Notes: generated from the letters alone by a model not told the origin. 34,226 nucleotides of DNA from an uncultured Eubacteriales bacterium (GCA_905201895.1 CAJKPX010000023.1:1-34226), one strand, 5' to 3'. Shown: positions 22,787 through 31,692, counted from the stretch's first letter. Numbers and translations: made by a program.

Positions 22787-25531
22787 ATGAAAAAGAATCT
22801 CAAGGGTTGTGTGGAGCGCATCGAGGTCGGCGAAGCACAGGTTTTGATTGATATGAATCGCTACGACGTGATCGAGGCGGCAGGCATGACCCCCGATCTG
22901 CGTCACAAAAAAAGTGCGCACATGAGCGCCGCTTGGAGATTTTCCGAGCGCTCTCGCGTGAGCGTTCGTATGAACGGCGGCGATCTTTCGGGCTTCCGCT
23001 ATCTCACTTTCTCGGCGTTTGCCGTTGGCGGAGTGGGCGGCTCGTTCAGCCTGCAGTTCTGCAACGTGGGTGAGACCCTGAACGGCTACGAATGCACGCT
23101 TCCGATCACGCGCGACGGCTGGAACGATTACCGCGTGGAGCTGCCTTTCCTGCGTGCAATGGGCACGCCGCTTGGTTGGGACCGCATTGCAACCGTTGCC
23201 TTTGACTCGGTTGCGGGCGGACAGGCAAACCGCGCCGAGACGGTTCTCTATTTCGATAACCTCTACGTTTGGGAGGATGCGGCACCGCCGCTCTATGCCT
23301 CCATGCCCGAGCTCAAGGGCGCGGCAGTGTTCTCGCGCACGGGTAACTACGCGATCGTGGACCGCAAGCGCATCTGCAATACGGCAGACGGCGCAATTGC
23401 AAAGCCCTTTGAGCGCGACGGTCTGCTTTGGGTACCGATGGCACCCGTTGCGGCAGGTATTGCATATTCTGCCGTGGTCGATAACCGCGCCCTCACGTTG
23501 GCGTTCACCTATCGCAGAAAAAAGTATTTCTTCTCGGCAGACTCCGATCGCATGCAGATTGGTGGCGAGGAGGTCGCACTCGGCTTCTATCCCGCCGCTG
23601 TGGGTGGCACGCTGTTCTTCCCGATCACCTTCGTGCGCGATTTCTTCCATTGGCGGCAGATATTCGTTGATCCGATGGGTCTGATCGTGCTTTCCAACCG
23701 CAAAAACGTATTTGAAAGCGCACGCGATGCACAGGTGATCTGGGGACTGATTGCAGACTGTACCTTTGTTCGTCCCACCGCCGAGCGCGTAATAAACGAT
23801 CTGCACCGCAATTTCCCGAACCCCGCAAGAGGCAGGCTGCTTGCCTCCTTCGACGAACTGATGCAGCTCCGTCGCGATGCCAAAACCGATCCTGCTCTGC
23901 GTGGCTACGTTGAGCTGCTCCGCGCAGACTACGGCACCAAGAGTGCACGCTTTGCGGCAACGCCGCTTGCAGGTGAGATCAATGCCGATGCACTCAACGA
24001 GGCAGCCGAGGCGCTGATTGCCTTTGCAATGCTCTACCGTGTCACCGGAGACAAGGCGTATGCCGAGCGTACCGCGCTCGAGGCAGAGGCGCTGGCGGCA
24101 CTCGCGGATTGGAGGGGCGGACGCACGATGGAAACGGTTGGTCGCGTTTCTCTTGGAATGGCGATCGGCTACGATTGGTGCCGTCATGTCTGGAGCGAGG
24201 GCAGAAAGGCACTCGTGGAGCGTGCAATGCTCCGCAACGCCGTTCGTCCCGCGCTTGACACCTACGACGGAAAGGGCGCAATGTGGTTTGCAGGCAGCGC
24301 CGCTGCCGCCACCGCCAATGCGGGTGTGCTTGCTCTTGTGCTTGCTCTTGCGGACGTTTATCCGCAGAGTGCGCTCAAGCTGACCGATCGCATCCTGCGC
24401 AATATCGAGCCCTGCTTTGCCGCTCTTGCACCCGACGGCGGATGTGCCGAGAGCATCGAGGCGTGGGAGCGGAGCAGCCGCGCGCTGGCGCTCTCGGTCG
24501 CCATGCTTGAGCGTGCATGCGGCGATGACTACGGTCTTGCCTCTGCCCCCGGCTTTGCTTCCACCGTTTATTTTCCGATTCACGTCGGATCGGCAGCGGG
24601 TGCATGGAATTTCCACGGAAGTGCCGCAGGCGTTGCCGACACCTCAATGGCATTCTGCTTTGCCAAGCGCAGCGGTGATATGATCCCTGCATGGATGCGC
24701 CGTCAGGAGCTCCTTTCGGGCAGCAAAACGGTACACCCTTTCGATATTTTGTTCTACGTTCCCGTCGATGATGCGATGGTACCGCAGCTTCCGCTCGACG
24801 CCGTATGGCGCCGCGCAGGACTTGCAACCATGCGCTCGGGCTGGGATGGATCTGCGACCTTCGTCGGTCTGCACGGTGGTAGCAACCACGAGATCAACGG
24901 CGATCTCGATGCGGGCAGTGTGATTCTCGATATGGGCGGTGAGCGCTTCTTCACCGAGGTTACCCGAGCCGATGCAATGCCGGGACTCCTTTGCCGCCGC
25001 GCGGCAGGGCAGAACACCCTTTGCGTTGACCCCGCCGAGGAGCCCACTCCCGACCAGAATCCCGATGCGGTTGCGCCTCTGACCGAAATGCGCTCTTCGC
25101 CCGAACGAGCCTACGCAATCGTGGATATGACCTCGACGAGTGATGCGCTTTTGCGTGCAAAGCGCGGCGTGCTGCTCACCGAGGGGCGCACGGTTGCGGT
25201 TATTCAGGACGAGCTGACGCTCTCGCATCCTGCCGATGTGGTATGGACTGTCTGGACGCGTGCCGAGGCAAGCACTACCCCGAGCGGCAGATCGCTCAAG
25301 CTGACCCAAAACGGAAAGACCCTGCTCTGCCGTTTGGCGGGCGTCGGTTCTCCCGCTCACTTTGAGTTGACTCGATATGAGGAGAGCGGATTGACCTCCG
25401 TTACGGTGCGTGTCAGCGGCAAGGAAAAGCTGCGCATGGCGGTGGTTTGCCGCATGCTTGCCGCCGAGGACGATGCGATCTCGAGGAAGGCATACGAGCT
25501 CGTTCCCATGAGCCGCTGGGGCGAGATCTGA
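22787..25531 (+). CDS. Heparinase II/III-like polysaccharide lyase-type protein
   Basis: 914 residues. An N-terminal jelly-roll segment like a carbohydrate-binding module (about 15-165, ending VLYFDNLYVWED) is followed by a copper-amine-oxidase-N-like domain (about 185-302, with LWVPMAP, FFPITFVRDFF and VDPMGLIVLS). An alpha-helical toroid (about 330-680) contains DGGCAESIEAWERS, and a C-terminal beta-sheet domain holds SNHEINGDLDAGSVILDMGG, which resembles the heparinase II/III motif with its conserved His (701). It could cleave an acidic glycan. No signal peptide or anchor is visible at the start. AAAGGA lies 11 bases before the ATG, and a strong bidirectional terminator follows. Confidence 0.75.
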   Translation: MKKNLKGCVERIEVGEAQVLIDMNRYDVIEAAGMTPDLRHKKSAHMSAAWRFSERSRVSVRMNGGDLSGFRYLTFSAFAVGGVGGSFSLQFCNVGETLNGYECTLPITRDGWNDYRVELPFLRAMGTPLGWDRIATVAFDSVAGGQANRAETVLYFDNLYVWEDAAPPLYASMPELKGAAVFSRTGNYAIVDRKRICNTADGAIAKPFERDGLLWVPMAPVAAGIAYSAVVDNRALTLAFTYRRKKYFFSADSDRMQIGGEEVALGFYPAAVGGTLFFPITFVRDFFHWRQIFVDPMGLIVLSNRKNVFESARDAQVIWGLIADCTFVRPTAERVINDLHRNFPNPARGRLLASFDELMQLRRDAKTDPALRGYVELLRADYGTKSARFAATPLAGEINADALNEAAEALIAFAMLYRVTGDKAYAERTALEAEALAALADWRGGRTMETVGRVSLGMAIGYDWCRHVWSEGRKALVERAMLRNAVRPALDTYDGKGAMWFAGSAAAATANAGVLALVLALADVYPQSALKLTDRILRNIEPCFAALAPDGGCAESIEAWERSSRALALSVAMLERACGDDYGLASAPGFASTVYFPIHVGSAAGAWNFHGSAAGVADTSMAFCFAKRSGDMIPAWMRRQELLSGSKTVHPFDILFYVPVDDAMVPQLPLDAVWRRAGLATMRSGWDGSATFVGLHGGSNHEINGDLDAGSVILDMGGERFFTEVTRADAMPGLLCRRAAGQNTLCVDPAEEPTPDQNPDAVAPLTEMRSSPERAYAIVDMTSTSDALLRAKRGVLLTEGRTVAVIQDELTLSHPADVVWTVWTRAEASTTPSGRSLKLTQNGKTLLCRLAGVGSPAHFELTRYEESGLTSVTVRVSGKEKLRMAVVCRMLAAEDDAISRKAYELVPMSRWGEI

Positions 25532-25540
25532 TTGGACCAA

Positions 25541-25579
25541 TAAAAAGCGACCGTCCCACGGGACGGTCGCTTTTTATTT
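25541..25579. terminator. Bidirectional terminator between the lyase and the small lipoprotein
   Basis: AAAAAGCGACCGTCCC (25542-25557) pairs perfectly with GGGACGGTCGCTTTTT (25560-25575). The flanking A and T runs make it work on both strands for these convergent genes. Confidence 0.92.
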
Positions 25580-25594
25580 GTGAAGGAGACGGTC

Positions 25595-26014
25595 TTACTT
25601 AAAGAGCTCCTTCGCGTCGGCGTCAACGGTGATGAGCAGGCAGTTGCCGTTGATCAAGCCGTCTTTCTTTGCCTTGTCGTATGCCTCGGTGTTGGTCTTG
25701 CCGTCCTCGTCCTTCACGGTGAGGAAAGTCTTTACGTCACCTGCGGAGGGGAACTTGATGATAACGGCAGCTTTGACGATGTTCTTGTTGCAGAGGATGA
25801 TCTCGTAGTCAGCAGCCTTTTCGATCTGCTCGTCGGTGAGGAGCAGGTCGAGAACGGTCTGGACGCCGGCATCGTCGGATTTTACAGTCTTAACGGTCCA
25901 GCCATCGTCCTCAAATGCCTTTTTGATGGCACCGGACTTATCGCCGCAGCTGACCATCGAGACGATGAGAAGCAGAGCAGTGAGAGCAACGAGAATGCGT
26001 TTTGTGATTTTCAT
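25595..26014 (-). CDS. Small lipoprotein, unknown function
   Basis: 139 residues. A signal sequence with lipobox VSMVSC places lipidated Cys23 at the membrane surface. The mature part, about 116 residues, contains two similar-looking Lys/Asp-rich beta strands (WTVKTVKSDDAG, YEIILCNKNIVKAAVIIKF) and ends TVDADAKELFK. The ATG at 26014 was chosen because AAAGGAG lies 8 bases upstream and the signal peptide starts there; the frame extends 27 codons upstream through the promoter and is not coding. It is transcribed alone from a perfect consensus promoter, so expression may be high. I do not recognise the family. Confidence 0.8.
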   Translation of the reverse strand: MKITKRILVALTALLLIVSMVSCGDKSGAIKKAFEDDGWTVKTVKSDDAGVQTVLDLLLTDEQIEKAADYEIILCNKNIVKAAVIIKFPSAGDVKTFLTVKDEDGKTNTEAYDKAKKDGLINGNCLLITVDADAKELFK

Positions 26015-26066
26015 GATGATGTCTCCTTTATCAAAATGATTTTTTTGGATTTCTGATCCATTGAAT

Positions 26067-26095
26067 ATTATATCACGTCTTCTCTTTTTTGTCAA
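26067..26095 (-). promoter_or_regulatory. Sigma-A promoter of the small lipoprotein
   Basis: On the minus strand TTGACA (26090-26095) and TATAAT (26067-26072) are separated by 17 bases, a perfect consensus. Confidence 0.87.
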
Positions 26096-26112
26096 CGGGT
26101 GAGCGCAGAACT

Positions 26113-26155
26113 ATGCAAACAAAATATGATGGAATGTCTTTGCATTTTATGCAAG
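26113..26155. promoter_or_regulatory. Possible operator: three ATGCAA half sites upstream of the phosphate-uptake genes
   Basis: ATGCAAA (26113-26119), TTTGCAT (26139-26145) and ATGCAAG (26149-26155) occur within 43 bases. The last two form an inverted repeat around TTT. It lies in the 285-base gap between divergent genes. Binding by a regulator is only a guess. Confidence 0.3.
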
Positions 26156-26237
26156 CAGAGAAGGCTTTATAGAATTCGTGGGATTTTTTGGCAGCATCAA
26201 GGGCGCTGTTTGCTATTATTGACGTGGAATTTTTTTG

Positions 26238-26266
26238 TTGACAACACCTGCAGAATATGGTAAAAT
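26238..26266 (+). promoter_or_regulatory. Sigma-A promoter of the DUF47–Pit genes
   Basis: TTGACA (26238-26243) and TAAAAT (26261-26266) are separated by 17 bases, ending about 33 bases before the start codon. Confidence 0.82.
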
Positions 26267-26298
26267 GAATTTAATCAAAAAGAAATGAGGTAAATTCA

Positions 26299-26955
26299 AT
26301 GTTTGGTGCAAAAAGCCAGAAAAACGTACACAGTCTGATCATGGATGAAATCCGTGACGTAGAAATTTGCCTGACGCGCTTTGATGATTTTTTGCGTGTT
26401 GTTGCAACGCCCGATAGCCTGCCGGAAACGCTCAAGACGCTCGCCGATGGGATCGACAAGACCGAGGACGATGCTGATGCATCACTTCGCCGCATGATTG
26501 ATTCACTTGCAAAGGCTCCGCTTTTGCCTGCCACGCGCCAGGACTTGATCGAGATCGCCACGAGCTGCGACCGCGTTGCAAACAAATGCGAGCATGCGGC
26601 GGGCAAGATCGTTTGGCAGAATTTCCGTCTGCCGCGCGAATATGCCGAACCGATTGGTGAGATCATGCAGATCACGCGTGAGCAGTTCGAGCTGCTCAAA
26701 ACCGCAATCAGCAGACTTTTCTCGCAATTTGGCGAGTTGCTCCGCGATCACGCGATTCTCGACGAGATTCGTGCTTGCGAATCGCGCGTGGATAAGCTCG
26801 AAACCAACCTCTACACGCGCATCTACGCGATGGATATCGGGCTTGCCGAGCGCATGCAAATGGAGCGCGTGATCGAGCTGATCTGCGACATCTCCGATAT
26901 CATCGAGAACATTGCCGACCGAATTCAGGTCATGCTGATCACAAGAAAGGCGTAA
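26299..26955 (+). CDS. DUF47 / PhoU-like accessory protein of the phosphate transporter
   Basis: 218 residues, all-helical and soluble. The layout matches DUF47 (PhoU-like) proteins, which are usually encoded beside Pit-type transporters and are thought to regulate or assist phosphate uptake. Supporting segments are ADGIDKTEDDADASLRRMID (about 49-68), LIEIATSCDRVANKCEHAA (about 83-101) and ICDISDIIENIADRIQVMLI near the end, which carry the acidic and Asn/Asp positions that in PhoU bind metal clusters. GAGG lies 8 bases before the ATG. The gene is 7 bases from the transporter start, so they form an operon. Confidence 0.9.
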   Translation: MFGAKSQKNVHSLIMDEIRDVEICLTRFDDFLRVVATPDSLPETLKTLADGIDKTEDDADASLRRMIDSLAKAPLLPATRQDLIEIATSCDRVANKCEHAAGKIVWQNFRLPREYAEPIGEIMQITREQFELLKTAISRLFSQFGELLRDHAILDEIRACESRVDKLETNLYTRIYAMDIGLAERMQMERVIELICDISDIIENIADRIQVMLITRKA

Positions 26956-26962
26956 GGCAACG

Positions 26963-28024
26963 ATGATATATTTATTGCTCTTTGCGGGGCTCTTTATGGG
27001 CTGGTCGCTCGGAACGAACGATGCGGCAAACGCCTTCGGCACTGCGGTTGCAACGCGTGTGATCCGTTATCGCACGGCGGTGATCCTCATCTCGGTGATG
27101 GTGGTTGTGGGTGCGATTTTGCTCGGTGACGGAAACATCAACAAGGTTTCCGAGCTTGCCACGAGCAACAAGGTCACAGCGTCACTCGAGGAGGTTGAAT
27201 CGGCGGTTACAAACGGAACGCTGGGCGACCTGCGCTGGAAATCCGCACTCAAGGCGGCGATTATTTTCGCCTGCGCGGGGCTCACGGTCTTTCTCATGAG
27301 CTATCTCAAATTTCCCGTTTCGGCAAATCAGTCGATCACGGGCGCGATCATTGGATGGGGTCTGTTCCACGCCAATTATTCCGACCCCGAGGTGCTTGCG
27401 GTCAATCTGCCGCAGATCGGAAAATTTGCATCCACCTGGATTCTCAATCCGCTCGGCGCGGGCGTGATTTCCTTTGTTCTGGTCTTTCTTTTCAAAAAAC
27501 TGTTTGAGAAACGCCTTACCTCGCTCGGGGGCTACGATGTGGTAATCAAGCTTGGATACCTCGCAGCGGGCGTATTTGCATCCTTCAGCATTGGCATGAA
27601 CAGCTCGGCAAACGTGACCGCGCTCTACTACGATGCCACGGGGCAGGGTGCCAATCTTCTCACCGACGCGCGCCTGACCGCTGCCATCGGTGGCATTGCG
27701 ATTGCAATCGGCGTTCTCACCTTCTCCAAGCGCGTGATGATGACGGTTGGAGGCAGCATTGCGAATATCAGCCAGGTGGACGGCTTTTTGGTAATCATTG
27801 CAATGGCGCTCACCGTTGTGATCATGGGCGAGTGGATGGGCATTCCCGTTTCTACCTCGCAGGCGGTGGTTGGCGCCGTGATCGGTGCGGGACTCGTTAG
27901 CGGCGTGAAGAACGTCAACTTCGGCGTATTCAAGCGCATCGCCATCGCGTGGGTTTCCTCGCCCACCGTTGCAGGACTGATGACCTACCTCGTTGCGCTT
28001 GCAACGCAGAGCTATTTCCGCTGA
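26963..28024 (+). CDS. Pit-type inorganic phosphate transporter
   Basis: 353 residues with about ten hydrophobic helices. The Pit/PHO4 signature GTNDAANAFGTAVATRV (17-33) is at the N-terminus, and the second half carries MGIPVSTSQAVVGAVIGAG (about 293-311), the inverted-repeat counterpart, with KFPVSANQSITGAIIGWG in the first half. Such permeases move metal-phosphate with protons or sodium across the cytoplasmic membrane. The canonical 'GANDVANA' is changed to GTNDAANA, which is within known variation. It is cotranscribed with the DUF47 gene; the terminator downstream is shared with alaS, which converges on it. Confidence 0.92.
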   Translation: MIYLLLFAGLFMGWSLGTNDAANAFGTAVATRVIRYRTAVILISVMVVVGAILLGDGNINKVSELATSNKVTASLEEVESAVTNGTLGDLRWKSALKAAIIFACAGLTVFLMSYLKFPVSANQSITGAIIGWGLFHANYSDPEVLAVNLPQIGKFASTWILNPLGAGVISFVLVFLFKKLFEKRLTSLGGYDVVIKLGYLAAGVFASFSIGMNSSANVTALYYDATGQGANLLTDARLTAAIGGIAIAIGVLTFSKRVMMTVGGSIANISQVDGFLVIIAMALTVVIMGEWMGIPVSTSQAVVGAVIGAGLVSGVKNVNFGVFKRIAIAWVSSPTVAGLMTYLVALATQSYFR

Positions 28025-28066
28025 TTTTTCGGGAGAGGTCTCTCTTATCAAAGTTGCAAATACAAA

Positions 28067-28113
28067 ACTACGGGATCGAGTGCATTTCGCATTCGATCCC
28101 GTAGTGTTTTTTA
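28067..28113. terminator. Bidirectional terminator between the Pit gene and alaS
   Basis: ACTACGGGATCGA (28067-28079) pairs with TCGATCCCGTAGT (28093-28105), and the stem continues inward over a few more bases. A T run follows on the plus strand. The A-rich flank on the other side makes it usable in both directions. Confidence 0.9.
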
Positions 28114-28118
28114 TGATC

Positions 28119-30749
28119 TTACTTGAGCATGCCGAGGAGCGTGCCCATAGCGGCACCGAGCGCCTCCGCGATCTTATCTGCATCGCGTCCGCCTGCCATT
28201 GCGTTGTCGGGACGTCCGCCGCCCTTACCGCCGGTGACTGCTGCAACCGCGCCAACGAGCTTGCCCGCGTGCGCACCTGCCGCAACCGCATCCTTACCTG
28301 CAACGGCAAGGAAGTTGAGCTTGCCGTCAGCATTGATCGCAAGAACTGCAACCGCATCGGCGTAGCGTGCCTTGATCTCGTCTGCCAGCGAGCGAGCCGC
28401 GTCGATCTGCATGCCGTCAAGCTTTGCAGTAACGAGACGCACCGTTTTCACGGTTACCGCGTCTGCCATAATGCCGTCGAGCTTGGAAGCTGCGATTTTG
28501 GCGTTGAGCGCCTCGATCTCGCGCTTCATTGCCGAAATTTCTGCCTGCATCTGCGCCGCGCGCTTTGCAAGGTCTGCGGGCTTTTGCACCTTCATTTCCT
28601 TGGCTGCCTCGCTGATCAGCGCGTTTTTCTCGCCGAGCAGCTTCAGCACGCCCTCACCTGTGGTTGCCTCAATGCGGCGAACGCCTGCTGCCACAGAGGA
28701 CTCGGAGAGAACCTTAAACAGTCCGATCTTTGCCGTGTTGTCCACGTGCGTACCGCCGCAGAATTCAACCGAGTTCTCACCCATGCGAACCACGCGAACG
28801 ATCTTGCCGTATTTTTCTCCGAACAGAGCCATTGCGCCGAGCTTCTTTGCCTCGTCGATTGGCATTTCGGTCATGGAGCCGAGCTGACCCGCCAGAATTT
28901 CATAGTTTACAATATTCTCCACAGACGCGATTTCCTCGTCGGTCATAGCGGCAAAGTGGGTAAAGTCGAAGCGGCAAACGCTGTCGGAAACGTAGGAGCC
29001 TGCCTGCTCGACGTGACCGCCCAGCACGCGACGGAGTGCGCTCTGGAGCAGATGGCAAGCCGAGTGGTTGCGCATGATTGCCTCGCGGCGGAGCACGTCG
29101 ACCTGTGCCTGCACGGTGTCGCCAACCTTGAGCGTGCCGTTTGCAACGGTGCAGAGGTGAACGTAAACGCCGTCGGTCTTTTTGGTGTCGGTCACGGTCA
29201 GTGCGGTGTTGCCGCAGAGCAGCTCACCCGTATCCCCGATCTGACCGCCGCCCTCGCCGTAGAAGGGGGTGGTGTCAAGAACAACGGTGCAATCGCCCTC
29301 GGAAACCTCGGTTACAGACATATCGTCAACCAGGATCGCCAGAACCTTTGCGTCTGCCGTCATCGTATCGTAGCCCACAAACTTGGTTGCGGGGAGGTCT
29401 GCCAAAAGGTTCTTGGAGGCGTTGGACCATCCGCTGATGTTGGCTCTCGCCTCGCGTGCGCGCACCTTCTGCTCCTGCATGAGTGCGGCAAAGCGATCTT
29501 CGTCGATCGAAAGTCCTGCTTCCTCGGCGATCTCACGCGTGAGGTCGATGGGGAAGCCGAAGGTATCGTAGAGCTTGAACACGTCCTCGCCCGAGAGCGT
29601 GTCGGCATTCTTTTCCTTTGCATCCTGCACAAGGGTGTTCAGGATTGCAAGACCTGCGTCGATGGTCGCGTCAAAGCGCTCCTCCTCCATCGCAACAACC
29701 TTGAGAATATAGTCTCTCTTTTCTGCCAGCTCGGGGTATGCCTTGTCGGATTCTCCGATGGCGATCAGCCCCAGCTCGGGCAGGAAGGAGCGGTTGATCC
29801 CGAGGAGCTTACCGTGGCGGCAGGCGCGGCGGAGAATGCGGCGCAGCACATAGCCGCGACCCTCATTGGAGGGAATCACGCCGTCCGAGATCATAAAGGT
29901 TGCCGAGCGGATGTGGTCGGTGATCACGCGGATCGAAATATCGTCGTTCTTATCCTTGCCGTATTCCTTGCCCGCAATCGCGCAAACGCTGTCGATCACC
30001 TTGTGGATCGAGTCGACCTCAAACATGTTGTCAACGCCCTGCATCACGCATGCCAGACGCTCAAGACCCATGCCCGTGTCAATGTTTTTCTGTGCAAGGT
30101 CGGTGTAGGTGCCGTCGCCCATGTTGTTGAACTGCGAGAACACGTTGTTCCAAATTTCCATGAAGCGGTCGCAATCGCAGCCGGGCTTACAGTCGGGAGA
30201 GCCGCAGCCGTATTTGAGTCCACGGTCGAAATAAATCTCGGAGCAGGGACCGCAGGGACCCGTGCCGTGCTCCCAGAAGTTGTCTGCCTTGCCAAGACGC
30301 ACCACGCGCGCAGGGTCAACACCAACCTTGTTCACCCAAATGCCGTATGCCTCCTCGTCGCTCTCGTAGATCGAGGGCCAGAGCAGGTCCTTCGGGATTT
30401 CGAGGGTTTCGGTGAGAAACTCCCAAGCCCACGGAATTGCCTCGTCCTTAAAGTAGTCGCCAAACGAGAAGTTTCCAAGCATCTCGAAGAAGGTACCGTG
30501 ACGTGCGGTGTGTCCCACGCGCTCGAGGTCGGGCGTGCGGATGCACTTCTGGCAGGTGGTCACGCGGTTGCGCGGCGGCTCCTCCTCACCCGTGAAGAAC
30601 TTTTTCATGGGTGCCATGCCCGAGTTGATCAGGAGGAGAGATTTGTCGTTGATGGGGACCAGCGGGTAGGAGGGAAGGCGCAGATGCCCCTTCGACTCAA
30701 AGAAGGAAAGATACTTTTCCCGCAGATCGTTAAGAGATGTCCATTTCAT
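28119..30749 (-). CDS. alaS: Alanyl-tRNA synthetase
   Basis: 876 residues, the full bacterial length. It charges tRNA-Ala in the cytoplasm. The catalytic domain starts MKWTSLNDLREKYLSFFESK, with INSGMAPMKKFF, TTCQKCIRTPD and GMGLERLA following. The editing domain has HSACH at about 560 and CGGTHVD at about 666, and a C-terminal DHHA1 domain ends with GGRPDNAMAGG. All zinc ligands of the editing site are intact. The ATG at 30749 was chosen as the family start; the frame extends 37 codons upstream with no homology. AAAGGA lies about 12 bases before it. The leader is only about 45 bases, with no T-box. Confidence 0.97.
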   Translation of the reverse strand: MKWTSLNDLREKYLSFFESKGHLRLPSYPLVPINDKSLLLINSGMAPMKKFFTGEEEPPRNRVTTCQKCIRTPDLERVGHTARHGTFFEMLGNFSFGDYFKDEAIPWAWEFLTETLEIPKDLLWPSIYESDEEAYGIWVNKVGVDPARVVRLGKADNFWEHGTGPCGPCSEIYFDRGLKYGCGSPDCKPGCDCDRFMEIWNNVFSQFNNMGDGTYTDLAQKNIDTGMGLERLACVMQGVDNMFEVDSIHKVIDSVCAIAGKEYGKDKNDDISIRVITDHIRSATFMISDGVIPSNEGRGYVLRRILRRACRHGKLLGINRSFLPELGLIAIGESDKAYPELAEKRDYILKVVAMEEERFDATIDAGLAILNTLVQDAKEKNADTLSGEDVFKLYDTFGFPIDLTREIAEEAGLSIDEDRFAALMQEQKVRAREARANISGWSNASKNLLADLPATKFVGYDTMTADAKVLAILVDDMSVTEVSEGDCTVVLDTTPFYGEGGGQIGDTGELLCGNTALTVTDTKKTDGVYVHLCTVANGTLKVGDTVQAQVDVLRREAIMRNHSACHLLQSALRRVLGGHVEQAGSYVSDSVCRFDFTHFAAMTDEEIASVENIVNYEILAGQLGSMTEMPIDEAKKLGAMALFGEKYGKIVRVVRMGENSVEFCGGTHVDNTAKIGLFKVLSESSVAAGVRRIEATTGEGVLKLLGEKNALISEAAKEMKVQKPADLAKRAAQMQAEISAMKREIEALNAKIAASKLDGIMADAVTVKTVRLVTAKLDGMQIDAARSLADEIKARYADAVAVLAINADGKLNFLAVAGKDAVAAGAHAGKLVGAVAAVTGGKGGGRPDNAMAGGRDADKIAEALGAAMGTLLGMLK

Positions 30750-30797
30750 AGTGCTTTTATGTCCTTTCGGTTCACATTCCAAAAATACATTCATATT

Positions 30798-30826
30798 AGT
30801 ATAACACAAAAAACAGGCTCTGTCAA
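30798..30826 (-). promoter_or_regulatory. Sigma-A promoter of alaS
   Basis: On the minus strand TTGACA (30821-30826) and TATACT (30798-30803) are separated by 17 bases, close to alaS. Confidence 0.85.
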
Positions 30827-30868
30827 TCGTCTTGGAGCATTTCCTCGGTTTTTTGTGCAAAAAAGCGG

Positions 30869-30897
30869 TTGATTTTTTCTTTACGGTATGCTACAAT
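30869..30897 (+). promoter_or_regulatory. Sigma-A promoter of the HAD phosphatase gene
   Basis: TTGATT (30869-30874) and TACAAT (30892-30897) are 17 bases apart and diverge from the alaS promoter. Confidence 0.72.
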
Positions 30898-30954
30898 AAT
30901 GGGGAGAAAAAAGAGCGGGCAGACGCATCTGACTGCGGGTGGAGGTTTTGGAGC

Positions 30955-31635
30955 ATGAAAATTCAAGGCGCGATTTTTGATCTGGATGGCACTCTGATTG
31001 ATTCAATGACCTGGTGGGAGACAATCTGGGACGTGATCGGTGCGGCGCATTTCAACGGTCGCCCCTGCAGACCCGACCGTGCCACCGAGGAGCGGATGCA
31101 CACGCTGTTCGTGGAGGAATCGGTGAAGCTTTTGCGCGACTACTATGCGAGTGAGCTTGGCGTGGAGATTGAATATGACGCTCTGCTCGAAACGATCAAT
31201 CGCGACATCGACGATTTTTATCGCACACGCGTTGGGCTCAAGGCAGGCGTGCGTACCTTTTTGCAGACGCTATATGAGCGGAAAATTCCCATGTGCATTG
31301 CATCGGCATCCGAGCGCGAGAGCATCCTGACCGTGCTGCGGGTTTGCGGAGTCGATCATTATTTTTCACATATTTTCACCTGCTCCGAGGTGGGAAAGAG
31401 CAAGACGTCCCCCGATATTTACGAGGCGGCGCTCCAAACGCTCGGCACACCGCGCGACACCACATGGGTCTTTGAGGACGCATTCACGGCACTCCAAACA
31501 GCGCGCTCGGCGGGACTTCGTACGGTTGGAATTTTTGAGGCGCAGGAATCGCGTTATGAGGAAATGAAGCGCACCGCCAATATTTACGTGGACCGCGGAG
31601 AGACGCTGGAAAAGCTGATCCCGATGCTCGAATGA
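30955..31635 (+). CDS. HAD-superfamily phosphatase (beta-phosphoglucomutase/phosphoglycolate-phosphatase type)
   Basis: 226 residues. The HAD motifs are in order: motif I FDLDGTLID (nucleophile Asp9 and Asp11), motif II CIASASERE (about 111-119), motif III Lys in GKSKTSPDIYEAAL (about 146-159) and motif IV VFEDAFTAL (about 170-178). A helical cap follows motif I, as in subfamily I. Substrates of this group range from phosphoglycolate to sugar phosphates and cannot be predicted. The ATG at 30955 has GGAGG 9 bases upstream; the longer open frame runs through the promoter. It is a single-gene transcript, closed by a bidirectional terminator. Confidence 0.9.
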   Translation: MKIQGAIFDLDGTLIDSMTWWETIWDVIGAAHFNGRPCRPDRATEERMHTLFVEESVKLLRDYYASELGVEIEYDALLETINRDIDDFYRTRVGLKAGVRTFLQTLYERKIPMCIASASERESILTVLRVCGVDHYFSHIFTCSEVGKSKTSPDIYEAALQTLGTPRDTTWVFEDAFTALQTARSAGLRTVGIFEAQESRYEEMKRTANIYVDRGETLEKLIPMLE

Positions 31636-31688
31636 AAAAAAGAACGGCTCTGCCTCAACGATTGCGTTGCGACAGAGCCGTCCGTTTT
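31632..31688. terminator. Bidirectional terminator between the HAD gene and the DMT transporter
   Basis: ACGGCTCTG (31644-31652) pairs with CAGAGCCGT (31673-31681), with an inner CAACG/CGTTG stem. A T run follows at 31684-31688, and an A run before the stem serves the opposite strand. Confidence 0.88.
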
Positions 31689-31692
31689 TGTG

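Noticed and set aside
22766..24616. 616-codon open frame antisense to the heparinase-like gene
   Set aside because: The plus-strand gene has a ribosome binding site, family motifs and a terminator; the antisense frame has none of these and an atypical composition.
30750..30860. T-box or an upstream extension of alaS
   Set aside because: The leader is only about 45 bases, too short for a T-box, and the 37 upstream codons show no synthetase homology and contain the promoter.
27993..30872. 959-codon open frame antisense to alaS
   Set aside because: It mirrors a complete, motif-bearing alaS on the other strand; its product is Cys/His-rich and low in recognisable motifs, a typical shadow of GC-rich coding DNA.
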